Below, in pieces: positions 52,825 to 61,389 of a stretch of DNA of 64,000 nt (position 1 is the stretch's first letter; each line of letters starts with the position of its first letter). The position numbers and the translations under genes are program-made. The DNA comes from Shewanella sp. Choline-02u-19 (lineage in GTDB: Bacteria; Pseudomonadota; Gammaproteobacteria; Enterobacterales; Shewanellaceae). The stretch spans positions 1,612,001-1,676,000 of the forward strand of contig NZ_PJBE01000013.1 in the NCBI RefSeq assembly GCF_002836205.1. Direction: 5' to 3'. The notes beneath the pieces were generated by a model, which was not told where the DNA came from, did no database searches, and worked only from the letters and a program-made list of their open reading frames with translations.

Positions 52825-53142
52825 TTTAGCTTCTCTCCGTAACCTGCTGGATTCTTTTGTTATTGGAATTGATAGCCAACATACTGTTAGCGTACAGGTA
52901 ACACCATTGTTACAGCATTTTTACGAAGTGAGCAAGAACGAAATATCGAAAATCTTTAATAGATTCAGCTGTTTTGCAAGGAATTTGTGTGGTGTTTGAG
53001 GGGGTGTATTTAAATCAGGTTTAGATAATATAAAGAAGTGGTCAATTACAGGTTATATATTATTTAATAACAATACCTTATCTAAAATTAAACAAACCTA
53101 AACCAGTGCGTTTAAAGTAATCGACCGTTTTAAGTAATTACT
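52825..53142 (-). other. Promoter region of the DUF1302-MMPL cassette
   Basis: 318 bases without a gene. The part next to DUF1302 has the inverted repeat at 52898-52913; the rest is AT-rich. No terminator is visible after the DUF2835 gene, so some read-through from pepN is possible. Confidence 0.5.
52898..52913. promoter_or_regulatory. Inverted repeat upstream of DUF1302
   Basis: GTAACA-CCAT-TGTTAC, perfect 6-bp arms, directly next to a CTGTTAGCGTACAG element. A possible operator for the cassette; the regulator is unknown. Confidence 0.4.
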
Positions 53143-53373
53143 CTATTTTTTATTAAGGCTAATCAAATTTCCTTGCCCATCAACCACCATTTCAAAGTAG
53201 GAGCGGATCCCTGAACGAGTAAAAAATGGTCTAAAATGTCTGGCGCTGATCCATAAGGTTCTACCGGCGGTATCGACGACTTCTACTTTAGTCACTTGTC
53301 CACGATAGTATGGTAGGAAATCTTCGTAGCTGATATTGAGGGGAAATTGAAATATCTGGTCTGATTGTCGCAC
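53143..53373 (-). CDS. DUF2835 family protein
   Basis: 76-residue single-domain protein of the DUF2835 family, which is found in marine gammaproteobacteria. It has a small beta-rich fold with conserved blocks FPLNISYEDFLPYYRG, WISARHFRPFFTRSGI and FEMVVDGQGNLISL. No signal peptide, membrane segment or cysteines are seen. It lies 88 bases downstream of pepN on the same strand and is commonly linked with it. Function is unknown. The first in-frame start gives the full domain. Confidence 0.85.
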   Translation of the reverse strand: MRQSDQIFQFPLNISYEDFLPYYRGQVTKVEVVDTAGRTLWISARHFRPFFTRSGIRSYFEMVVDGQGNLISLNKK

Positions 53374-53461
53374 TCGTCTTTTCTCTGGTTGATGTTAACA
53401 GCACAGCTTAAACAGAGAGTAATACTCTGAATAAGCTGATATTTTACTTAGTCGATAACGA

Positions 53462-56023
53462 TTATGACAATGCTTTGGTCACCTTTTCATAAAGATCTTT
53501 AGAAAGATCATTAATCGCCAAAATCTCCTGTAACGATTTACGCATCAACGCTTGCCTTGCTAGGTCGTATTTTTTGAATTGAATGAGCGGCGTGATGATC
53601 CTTGCTGCCACTTGTGGGTTAACTTTATTAAGCTTAATGATTGCTTTAGTCAGAAACTCATAACCCTTTGCATCTTTACGATGAAACTCAAATGTATTGG
53701 CAGCAGCGAAAACACCGATCAGTGAGCGCACTCGATTTGGGTTAGACATGCTAAAGGCATCATGTTTTAACAGCTGTTCTAATTGCCCTATACAGTCTTT
53801 GCTAGCAAACGTTGCGTGCAAACTAAGCCATTTATCCATCGCTAATGGGGTTTCTAACCAGCGAGTTTCAAATGCGTTCATTAGCTGATTTCTGTCAAGC
53901 GACGTTTCACCGTTCAGAGCCGTTAACGCGCCTAACGTATCAGTCATATTGTCTGAAGACTCAAACTGTTGCTTAGCTAATTCACGGTATGAATCGTCAA
54001 CGTTCAAAAGCAGGCTTAAACAAACGTTTTTCAATGCTCGGGCATCTGCACTATCCAGACTTTGTAACTGCCTTACTTTGGCGAGCAACTCCTCTTCACA
54101 CCCTTGCGCAATTTGCAGCACCGCAAACTGACGCGCCAGCGCCAAGTTGTCTAAATCAATTGAATCTGTTTGCTCAATCAACGAACCTGCACTTGTTAGC
54201 GTTAGAATTTCAGCCATTAGGGCTTCATTGAGGTTTTCTGACAACAAAACACCTTTAAAACCATCTACCAAGCGGCTATCTATGTGCATTGCTTTGCCAT
54301 TTTGTAAATTATCAACGCATTGCCAAATAGACTGACTAAACAGTGCTACTGAAGCCTCCCATTTAGCGACTTCGCTATTTGCAAAACGCATCAAATGAAG
54401 CAGTTGCTCTATAGAGTATTTAACGCTTAGCTTAACCGGCGCAGAAAAATCTTGCAGTAACGAGGCAACGGGTTTGGCTTTCACGTCCTCAAACACAAAT
54501 TGCTGAGATTGTTCTTTAAAGTCTAAGACTTGATTCACTAAACTATGACCTTCTGCATCAATAAGCTCAATATCAAAAGGAATATGTTGCGGTAATTTAT
54601 CAGATTGCCCAGGCGTATCGGGTGTTGTTTGTGTCAACGTCAAGGTGTAAGTGTTATTTGACTCATTAAAAGACTCTGCCACAGTCACTTGGGGTGTACC
54701 TGCTTGACTATACCAACGGCGGAATTGGCCCAAATCGACCTTACTAGCATCTTCCATTGCAGCGACAAAATCATCACAAGTAACGGCCTGCCCATCGTGT
54801 CTTTTAAAATACAACGCCATACCCGCCTGGAATTTTCCTTCACCTAACAAGGTGTGGATCATACGAATCACTTCAGCGCCCTTGTTATAAACAGTGACCG
54901 TATAAAAGTTATTCATTTCGATCACTGATTCAGGACGGATCGGGTGTGCCATTGGGCCTGAATCTTCAGCAAACTGTTGGTTTTTCATTACCTTGATAGC
55001 ATGAATACGGTTAACTGCACGAGAACCTATGTCAGAGCTAAACTCCTGATCTCGAAAAACGGTTAAACCTTCTTTCAAGCTTAACTGAAACCAATCTCGA
55101 CAAGTGACTCGATTTCCTGTCCAGTTATGAAAATACTCATGACCAACAACGGACTCAATACCATGATAATCATCATCTGTCGCTGAGGCTTTATCTGCTA
55201 GTACATACTTAGTATTAAAGACATTGAGCCCTTTATTTTCCATGGCGCCCATATTGAAAAAATCAACGGCTACAATCATGTAAATATCGAGGTCATATTC
55301 TAAATTAAAGCGTGTTTCATCCCACTGCATCGACTTCTTAAGTGACGCTATCGCGTGATGCGCTTTATGTAAATTCCCCTTATCAACAAACACCTGTAAC
55401 TTGACGGGTCTATCACTACGAGTGATGTACTCATCTTCTAAAAGATCGAAATCGCCTGCAACTAACGCAAATAAGTAAGCTGGTTTTGGAAAGGGATCAT
55501 GCCATTTCACATAATGTAGACCGTCTTCTAGATCACCACTAGCAACAAGATTACCGTTACTGAGTAAGAATGGAAATAATGCCTTATTGGCTTGAATACG
55601 AACGGTATAAATGGCCAGCACATCGGGTCGGTCTAGGAAGTAAGTAATACGTCGGAAGCCCTCTGCTTCGCACTGAGTACAGTATGCGCCGTCAGACATG
55701 TAAAGGCCTTCAAGACTGGTATTTGCTTCAGGGTCCAGTATAGAAATAATTTCTAAATCAAAGCTTTGAAGATCCGTCTCTATAGTCAGCTGGCTAACCT
55801 GCTCGCTAAATTTAGCTTCAACACCATTAATTTTGACTGATTTAAGTTGAATATCTTCACCATCAAGGATTAAAGGCTCGCTATGAGTACCGACTTTGGT
55901 CACTTTGCTTGTAGCAACTATTACTGTTTGTATACCCGCTAAAGAGATATCTAAATCAAGATGAGATATTTGAAAACGCGGTGCTTGGTAATCTTTGAGA
56001 TACTTAGCTTGTGGTTGTGTCAT
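53462..56023 (-). CDS. pepN: Aminopeptidase N
   Basis: 853-residue zinc metallopeptidase of the M1 family that removes N-terminal residues from peptides in the cytoplasm and is the main aminopeptidase of many gammaproteobacteria. The exopeptidase motif GAMENKG, the zinc site VGHEYFHNWTGNR (HEYFH) and the third ligand in SLKEGLTVFRDQ are intact, followed by the helical C-terminal domain with DUF3458 elements. No signal peptide. The ATG at 56023 fits the conserved N terminus (KYLKDYQAPRFQISHLDLDI). The DUF2835 gene follows downstream. The prc terminator lies just upstream, so pepN has its own promoter. Confidence 0.97.
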   Translation of the reverse strand: MTQPQAKYLKDYQAPRFQISHLDLDISLAGIQTVIVATSKVTKVGTHSEPLILDGEDIQLKSVKINGVEAKFSEQVSQLTIETDLQSFDLEIISILDPEANTSLEGLYMSDGAYCTQCEAEGFRRITYFLDRPDVLAIYTVRIQANKALFPFLLSNGNLVASGDLEDGLHYVKWHDPFPKPAYLFALVAGDFDLLEDEYITRSDRPVKLQVFVDKGNLHKAHHAIASLKKSMQWDETRFNLEYDLDIYMIVAVDFFNMGAMENKGLNVFNTKYVLADKASATDDDYHGIESVVGHEYFHNWTGNRVTCRDWFQLSLKEGLTVFRDQEFSSDIGSRAVNRIHAIKVMKNQQFAEDSGPMAHPIRPESVIEMNNFYTVTVYNKGAEVIRMIHTLLGEGKFQAGMALYFKRHDGQAVTCDDFVAAMEDASKVDLGQFRRWYSQAGTPQVTVAESFNESNNTYTLTLTQTTPDTPGQSDKLPQHIPFDIELIDAEGHSLVNQVLDFKEQSQQFVFEDVKAKPVASLLQDFSAPVKLSVKYSIEQLLHLMRFANSEVAKWEASVALFSQSIWQCVDNLQNGKAMHIDSRLVDGFKGVLLSENLNEALMAEILTLTSAGSLIEQTDSIDLDNLALARQFAVLQIAQGCEEELLAKVRQLQSLDSADARALKNVCLSLLLNVDDSYRELAKQQFESSDNMTDTLGALTALNGETSLDRNQLMNAFETRWLETPLAMDKWLSLHATFASKDCIGQLEQLLKHDAFSMSNPNRVRSLIGVFAAANTFEFHRKDAKGYEFLTKAIIKLNKVNPQVAARIITPLIQFKKYDLARQALMRKSLQEILAINDLSKDLYEKVTKALS

Positions 56024-56052
56024 TGTAGGCCTACATATTCTAATTTTAGGTT

Positions 56053-56081
56053 AAAAAAAACGCGCTAAAAGCGCGTTTTCT
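56053..56081 (-). terminator. Terminator of prc
   Basis: Minus strand AACGCGCT-TTT-AGCGCGTTTTTTTT, between prc and pepN. Confidence 0.9.
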
Positions 56082-56097
56082 AATTCAGGATGAATCA

Positions 56098-58140
56098 CTA
56101 TTTTTGATTCTTCGCTACTTTCTCTACGTCGACTAAATCGAGTGTAATGTAAGCAGTTTCATCAAGAAATGCATCTGTTTTTTCAGTGTCATCTTCAATA
56201 TCGTCTAACGATTTAACAATCTCTAGACCTTCTCGAACTCTACGCTCATTGACACGATCAAGTTGCTTCTTATCATTTTCATCACGTTCAGCGAGTCGTT
56301 CACTTTCGACCAATGAAACGGTCTTGTCGTTATGACTCTCTTTAAACTCCGCTATATCTTGGAAGATATAACTGAATTCAACGTCAGTCTTAATTCTTTG
56401 CTGATGTTTACCATCAAGATTCTGAATTAACTCTGGGTATATTTCATTTAACGTACCGTATTGAGCAACAGGTACCTTATCCCACGGCAGTGCATTTTCT
56501 TCTTCAGCCTCGCCATATTCACCAGGCGCTAATGCACTTGGGAACGGAATATCAGGGGTTACCCCTTTAAGTTGAGTGCTACCGCCATTGATCCGGTAAA
56601 ACTTTGCGATAGTGTACTGTACATGGCCAATAGGCTTCTCATACATATCGTATATACGGCCAAGTCCTTTATGCTGTTGCACAGTACCTTTACCAAAGGT
56701 AGATTCACCTACAATCAACGCGCGGTCATAATCTTGCAGCGCTGCAGCAAAAATTTCTGAGGCTGATGCACTGTAACGGTCTACCATCACGGTTAAAGGA
56801 CCGTCATAAGTCACTCTTCCGTCATTGTCTCTATTTTGCGAAACTCGACCATTAGCGTCACGTATTTGTACAACAGGACCTTGTTCAATGAACAGACCGG
56901 TAAGCAAAGTTGCTTCTGTTAACGCACCGCCACCATTCCCGCGCAGGTCAATAATAATCCCTTCAACTTTTGCCTCTTTCAGCTCAGCAAGCTCTTTAGA
57001 AACATCCTTTGAAAGGTTCATATAAAAACCAGGGATATGGATGACGCCCACTTTACGATTAGCGTAAGGACCTTCTGTAGGTTCAACAACCTTTGATGTT
57101 GCTGCACGGTCTTCTAGTCGTATTTTATCTCTAACAATTGTTAGTTCAAAAGGCTTGGCACTCGATCCGCCTTTATTTGGCAAGATCTCTAAAACAACCT
57201 TACTGCCTTTTGGTCCTTTAATTAACTCGACTACATCGTCTAAACGCCAACCGATAACGTCAACAACGTCTTCACCTTCTTGGCCAACACCAACGATCTT
57301 ATCTTCTGGTGATAACTTCTCACTTGTCGCCGCTGGACCACCTGCTACTAAGCTCTTAATAATCGTGTAATCGTCATCGACTTGAAGCACCGCACCAATA
57401 CCCTCTAGGCTCAAATTCATTTCCATTTGGAAACGTTCAGCATTTCGAGGAGATAAGTAGCTAGTGTGGGGTTCTACCGTTCTTGCAAATGCGTTCATCA
57501 CCCCTTGGAAAACATCTTCACTGTGGGTTTGACTCAGACGCTTAATTGAATTGTTATATCGCTTCGATAAAACAGTAACTATTTCATCCCACTTTTTGCC
57601 TGTGAGTGAAAGATTAAGCGCATCGTATTTGACTCGCTGACGCCAGAGTTCATTTAACTCAGCTTCATTTTTAGGCCAAGCAGCATCTTTACGATCGAAT
57701 TCGTAAGCATCGCCGACGACATCAAACTTCATCTCTTTATCTAGCAGAGAAAGTGCATAGGTAAACCGTTCATAGCGACGCTTTTGAATGACTTCAAACA
57801 TTGAATATGCTTGCTGGAGATTGCCACTTTTTAACATTTCGTCAAATTGAGTTGAATAAGCCATAAAGCTATCAACATCGGATTGCAATAACACATTCTT
57901 ACGATAATCTAATTGCTTAAGATAACGCTCGAAAACTTGCTTTGAGAACGCATCGTCCATTTCAAAACGATGGTAATGTGATCGGGTAAACAAACCAGTG
58001 ACGCGTTTACTCGCCACTTTATGTTGGGGTTCCTGCTTTAAAGCAGGTAACTCGCTGAATTGAATAGTAGGGCTAACAGCCCACGCCGAGAATCCTACAA
58101 AAATACTGGCGATAGATACAGCCAGAGACATTTTCCGCAT
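56098..58140 (-). CDS. prc: Tail-specific periplasmic protease Prc (Tsp)
   Basis: About 680 residues. Prc degrades proteins with nonpolar C termini in the periplasm, processes FtsI and controls the murein endopeptidase MepS through NlpI. Signal peptide (MRKMSLAVSIASIFVGFSAWA), N-terminal helical domain, PDZ domain (about 235-330, GIGAVLQVDDDYTIIKSLV), then the S41 protease core with the Ser-Lys dyad: Ser in DRYSASASEIFAAAL and Lys in GESTFGKGTVQ. A C-terminal DUF3340 region follows. Start is ATG 58140 with GGAG ten bases upstream; two in-frame TTG codons before it are unlikely. It follows proQ by 33 bases, as in E. coli. Confidence 0.96.
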   Translation of the reverse strand: MRKMSLAVSIASIFVGFSAWAVSPTIQFSELPALKQEPQHKVASKRVTGLFTRSHYHRFEMDDAFSKQVFERYLKQLDYRKNVLLQSDVDSFMAYSTQFDEMLKSGNLQQAYSMFEVIQKRRYERFTYALSLLDKEMKFDVVGDAYEFDRKDAAWPKNEAELNELWRQRVKYDALNLSLTGKKWDEIVTVLSKRYNNSIKRLSQTHSEDVFQGVMNAFARTVEPHTSYLSPRNAERFQMEMNLSLEGIGAVLQVDDDYTIIKSLVAGGPAATSEKLSPEDKIVGVGQEGEDVVDVIGWRLDDVVELIKGPKGSKVVLEILPNKGGSSAKPFELTIVRDKIRLEDRAATSKVVEPTEGPYANRKVGVIHIPGFYMNLSKDVSKELAELKEAKVEGIIIDLRGNGGGALTEATLLTGLFIEQGPVVQIRDANGRVSQNRDNDGRVTYDGPLTVMVDRYSASASEIFAAALQDYDRALIVGESTFGKGTVQQHKGLGRIYDMYEKPIGHVQYTIAKFYRINGGSTQLKGVTPDIPFPSALAPGEYGEAEEENALPWDKVPVAQYGTLNEIYPELIQNLDGKHQQRIKTDVEFSYIFQDIAEFKESHNDKTVSLVESERLAERDENDKKQLDRVNERRVREGLEIVKSLDDIEDDTEKTDAFLDETAYITLDLVDVEKVAKNQK

Positions 58141-58173
58141 CAACAAGTTACTCCTTTACATGCTTTTAAACCA

Positions 58174-58812
58174 TTACAGTAGTATGTATTCCGCTTTAAC
58201 TTTAATCGTTAAACCTGAATCTAGCTGAACTTGAACATCTTCTTTTTTGATATCCAAAATAACACCAGCTACTGGCGCCTTACCTAGTTTGACATTTACA
58301 CGTTGATTTTTCTTCAACTCAGCCAATACTGCAGGCGTTAAAATTGCTACCGCGACTTTCTCTTTTGCAGGTTTTGCGTTAGTAGCCGCTTTCGGTCTTC
58401 TCGCAACCGGTTTTTTAGCTGGCTTGTTAGCAGTAGCTGAAGGCGCTGGAGTTTTACCTGCCTTCGCTATTCTTTTTGCTTTCGCTTTTTCCTGACTTTC
58501 TTTAAGTGTAGCTTGAGCATGGTCAACGTGCTCTTGTTCTAGCTCACCACAAGAATTACCATCTAAATCGATACGGTGTGCACCGGCTTTCACACACTTA
58601 AGGTAACGCCAGCTACTTGTGTATCTTCTTAAAGCGATTCTTAGTTGAGTCTTACTGACTTTAGAATCATCAGCTAACCTTTCCGCTAAATCTTGAAACA
58701 ACCCGATTTTTAATGGTTTCGTTTCACCTTCAGCAATAAAGCATAAAGGAAATGTTTCATATAAGTACGCAAGAATAGCGTTGGTATCGGTCAACTTTTC
58801 TGTTGATTCCAT
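58174..58812 (-). CDS. proQ: RNA chaperone ProQ
   Basis: 212 residues. ProQ is a FinO-domain RNA chaperone that stabilises small RNAs and mRNA 3' ends, and in E. coli is needed for ProP osmoregulation. The N-terminal FinO domain (about 1-115) contains CFIAEGETKPLKIGLFQDL and LRIALRRYTSSWRYLKCVKAG; the basic Lys/Ala/Pro-rich linker (115-160) is clear; the C-terminal Tudor-like domain has VKLGKAPVAGVILDIKKEDV. The start is ATG 58812 with GGAAG before it; the frame's GTG at 58824 overlaps that site. It is transcribed with prc downstream. Confidence 0.95.
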   Translation of the reverse strand: MESTEKLTDTNAILAYLYETFPLCFIAEGETKPLKIGLFQDLAERLADDSKVSKTQLRIALRRYTSSWRYLKCVKAGAHRIDLDGNSCGELEQEHVDHAQATLKESQEKAKAKRIAKAGKTPAPSATANKPAKKPVARRPKAATNAKPAKEKVAVAILTPAVLAELKKNQRVNVKLGKAPVAGVILDIKKEDVQVQLDSGLTIKVKAEYILL

Positions 58813-59071
58813 CTTTACTTCCACAGTTTAAAAAAGGGACACCACCAAAAGAGTTTATCTCTCTCATTGATTTACGTGTCGTTTATATTTGTCTGATTAT
58901 GACCTAAAGCACAAATTAATAATGATTAATTTATATTTTTAGTGCCAAAATCAAACCTACCTTAGCAACAACCTATCATAAACGCTATTGATTCGCTTTA
59001 GCGAATAATCACGATTTGAAATTTCATTGCTCAAACCGCTCATTATAGAGACGCACGAAATGATTGCGACC

Positions 59072-59091
59072 ACCAATTAGCAATAATTGGT
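59072..59091. other. Stem-loop downstream of msrC
   Basis: ACCAATTA-GCAA-TAATTGGT, perfect 8-bp stem seven bases past the msrC stop, without a T-run. A weak terminator or RNA 3'-end stabiliser; it could also be a ProQ-type site given the neighbouring gene. Confidence 0.4.
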
Positions 59092-59097
59092 CGTAGA

Positions 59098-59556
59098 TTA
59101 ACCAAATAGGCAGTTTTCGAGACTTTTAACCATCGTTTCCACACCACGCTGGTCAATTTCATCAAATCTTGATAACGAAGGGCTATCGATATCGAGTACT
59201 CCGATAACAATACCATCTCGCCTAAAGGGCACAACTAATTCTGAAACACTGGCAGAATCACACGCAATGTGTCCCGAAAATTGATGTACGTCGGCAATTC
59301 TTTGTGTTTGATTTTTTTCCACTGCTGTGCCACAAACACCTTTACCTACCGGAATACGGGAGCAAGCAACTTTCCCTTGAAAAGGTCCAAGTACTAACAG
59401 ATCATTCTTTAATAGATAGAACCCAACCCAATTAAGGTCAGCTAAGTTGTCATTTAACAACGCTGAAAAATTGGCTAAAGCGGCAATTTGATCATCTTCA
59501 CCCGTCAGTAAAGCGGTAACCTGACGGTTTAATGTGTCATAAAACGACGCAGTCAT
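59098..59556 (-). CDS. msrC: Free methionine-(R)-sulfoxide reductase
   Basis: 152 residues, one GAF domain. The enzyme reduces free methionine-R-sulfoxide using thioredoxin. The three redox cysteines are at residues 65, 75 and 99 (ACSRIPVGKGVCGTAVE and HIACDSAS), with spacing identical to E. coli MsrC. LNWVGFYLL and VPFRRDGIVIGVLDID are family blocks. In E. coli msrC-proQ-prc are consecutive, and the same order is found here with a 285-base gap before proQ. Confidence 0.95.
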   Translation of the reverse strand: MTASFYDTLNRQVTALLTGEDDQIAALANFSALLNDNLADLNWVGFYLLKNDLLVLGPFQGKVACSRIPVGKGVCGTAVEKNQTQRIADVHQFSGHIACDSASVSELVVPFRRDGIVIGVLDIDSPSLSRFDEIDQRGVETMVKSLENCLFG

Positions 59557-59650
59557 AAATATCCTTTAACAGTTCCATCAATTAAAACAAATAAATTCGT
59601 CGCATTTTACCAACAAACAATCAATTTCAAACAGACTATTTTCGACTTTT

Positions 59651-59932
59651 TTATTTTGAATCAGTCTTTTTAGATACTTTTTTAGCGGGTGTACTTTTTT
59701 CCGGTGCACTACCTTTAAGCAAAGATTGCAGCTCATCTTTATGTTGCGCCAAATAAAAACCAATTTTTTCAATATCATTATCTTCGAGTCCTAGTTCAGA
59801 TTTACTTAGAAAAGGGATCAAGTTGTCAGCGACATCAAGCATCTTGTCGTAGGCATCAGCCTCCTTCTTCGATGTAAAAGTCATCTTTTCAACCCCTTCT
59901 CTAACTACGACAAATTTTGTTATAACGGCCAT
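59651..59932 (-). CDS. yebG: SOS-induced protein YebG
   Basis: 93 residues from ATG 59932. The conserved core matches E. coli YebG: MAVITKFVVVREGVEKMTFT, then SKKEADAYDKMLDVADNL. A Lys/Ser/Thr/Pro-rich tail follows. Function is unknown, but the gene belongs to the LexA regulon in E. coli, and a near-consensus LexA box lies 14 bases upstream here. The frame runs 14 codons further upstream through the LexA box, so the earlier start is rejected. It is divergent from letA. Confidence 0.93.
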   Translation of the reverse strand: MAVITKFVVVREGVEKMTFTSKKEADAYDKMLDVADNLIPFLSKSELGLEDNDIEKIGFYLAQHKDELQSLLKGSAPEKSTPAKKVSKKTDSK

Positions 59933-59944
59933 AATTAACCTCAC

Positions 59945-59962
59945 ACTGTTTTTATATACAGT
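59945..59962. promoter_or_regulatory. LexA (SOS) box upstream of yebG
   Basis: ACTGTTTTTATATACAGT: CTGT-N8-ACAG with T/A-rich core as in the gammaproteobacterial LexA consensus. It starts 14 bases upstream of the yebG ATG. Confidence 0.92.
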
Positions 59963-60128
59963 AAAGAGTCTCACACATTGAAGTTCTTATGCAAGTTTTC
60001 TTGAAAATCTGGTAGGCTTATCAATATAAGGACTCTGTATTAATCAATTGCCTACGCATAAATTGAGTTCAATATCACGATAAAGCTTTTTCTTTAACTT
60101 TGTACGTTTTATAGAGGTTTTAATTCTT

Positions 60129-60755
60129 ATGACATCGGACGCGCTAGATAATAGTGTTACTTTATGTCGGTCTTGTGACCTCGTCATCAGAAAGCGTGCA
60201 CTGCCTACAGGCGTCAGAGCCCTTTGTCCACGCTGCCACACCCAGCTCTATGACACACCATATTGCTCATTAAATGGCATGCTAGCACTGTGTATTACCG
60301 CAATAATATTTTTCTTCCCTGCCAATACCTACCCAGTGCTAGAATTAGAATTTCTTGGTAGCATGCGTACCACAACGGTATTAGAAGGCGCTTTAGCAGT
60401 ATACCAACAAGGCTACTGGATTGTTGCCATTGCAGTAATGACTGCCGCAGTAATTGCACCAGGCATTCTACTTATGTCTATCTTGATACAAATCGTTATC
60501 ATAAAACATGGATTGCAGCATCGTCTATTAAGGTCAATATTAAAGCAGGCATTAAAACTACAGGGATTGCTGACACAACTCACAATGCTCGAAATTTATG
60601 TCATTAGCTTTTTAGTGGCCGCTTTCAACCTTGCCGACTTTGCTACAGTTTCATTTGGTTTCGGCACCTTCTGCTTTACAATGCTGTTTATTATGAATTT
60701 ATTCCTTTTAAGAGAGTACGATTTGGAGCATATGTGGAGTTTTCTTGAAAAGTAA
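60129..60755 (+). CDS. letA: LetA/PqiA-family membrane protein, first half
   Basis: 208 residues, corresponding to the N-terminal half of E. coli LetA (YebS). A zinc ribbon with two CxxC pairs (LCRSCDL and LCPRCHT) is followed by four transmembrane helices typical of the PqiA domain (FPANTYPVLELEFLG is the family block). LetA is the inner-membrane energising partner that delivers lipid into the LetB tunnel. The downstream gene encodes the second PqiA domain and overlaps by 11 bases, so the protein is split into two chains compared with the 427-residue E. coli form. ATG 60129 is the first in-frame start. Confidence 0.9.
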   Translation: MTSDALDNSVTLCRSCDLVIRKRALPTGVRALCPRCHTQLYDTPYCSLNGMLALCITAIIFFFPANTYPVLELEFLGSMRTTTVLEGALAVYQQGYWIVAIAVMTAAVIAPGILLMSILIQIVIIKHGLQHRLLRSILKQALKLQGLLTQLTMLEIYVISFLVAAFNLADFATVSFGFGTFCFTMLFIMNLFLLREYDLEHMWSFLEK

Positions 60756-61389
60756 CCCAAACGAATCCACATTAGGTAAGCAAATAGGCCTAACATGTTG
60801 CCCAACATGCAATAAGGTTACCTGTGCTGAATCAGCTTGTTGCAGTCGCTGTGATACCAAACTCGTTATTAGAGATTATGGGAGTTTACAAAAAAGCTGG
60901 GCTTTGTTAATCACAGCCGCGATTTTACTCATACCCGCGAATCTATACCCGATAACGACGCTTACAAATCAGGGGCAAGTCACTCAAGACACTATTTTTT
61001 CGGGTATCGCACACCTTGTAAAAACAGATATGATCCCTATAGCAATCATATTATTCACGGCGAGTATTTTGGTGCCATTATTAAAAATAATTGGCCTTAC
61101 CATATACTTAACTGCGATCAGTTTTAAATTACCTATTTCAAAAAAGAATTTGATGATAGGTTTTCATATTATTGAATGGATAGGCCGTTGGTCTATGCTG
61201 GATCTTTTCGTTATTTCGTTAACCGTTGCCGTAGTTAATATGGGGCAATTACTAGATGCGAAACCCGCACCGGCTGCTACTGCATTTGCCTTGGTCATTT
61301 TACTGACGCAACTGGCAGCAAAAGTAATTGATACGCGTTTACTCTGGGACCGACTGGAAACAAAAAATGACTCAAGTACAAACACCTAA
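60745..61389 (+). CDS. LetA/PqiA-family membrane protein, second half
   Basis: 214 residues, the second PqiA domain. A zinc ribbon (TCCPTCNKV and CSRCDTK) is followed by four hydrophobic helices and the family block IPANLYPITTLTNQG. The start is TTG at 60745 with GGAG six bases upstream, overlapping the first half's stop by 11 bases in another frame, so translation is coupled. It overlaps letB by 23 bases. The two separate chains probably assemble into one LetA-like unit. No frameshift is needed: each half has its own start, stop and zinc ribbon. Confidence 0.88.
   Translation: MKSNPNESTLGKQIGLTCCPTCNKVTCAESACCSRCDTKLVIRDYGSLQKSWALLITAAILLIPANLYPITTLTNQGQVTQDTIFSGIAHLVKTDMIPIAIILFTASILVPLLKIIGLTIYLTAISFKLPISKKNLMIGFHIIEWIGRWSMLDLFVISLTVAVVNMGQLLDAKPAPAATAFALVILLTQLAAKVIDTRLLWDRLETKNDSSTNT

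Noticed and set aside
58990..59006. Palindrome ATTCGCTTTAGCGAAT between proQ and msrC
   Set aside because: Short stem without a T-run and with no clear relation to a promoter or gene end; too common to claim as a feature.
61328..61366. Extended letB start 13 codons upstream
   Set aside because: It lies inside the second letA gene; ATG 61367 gives the expected short cytoplasmic N terminus before the anchor helix.
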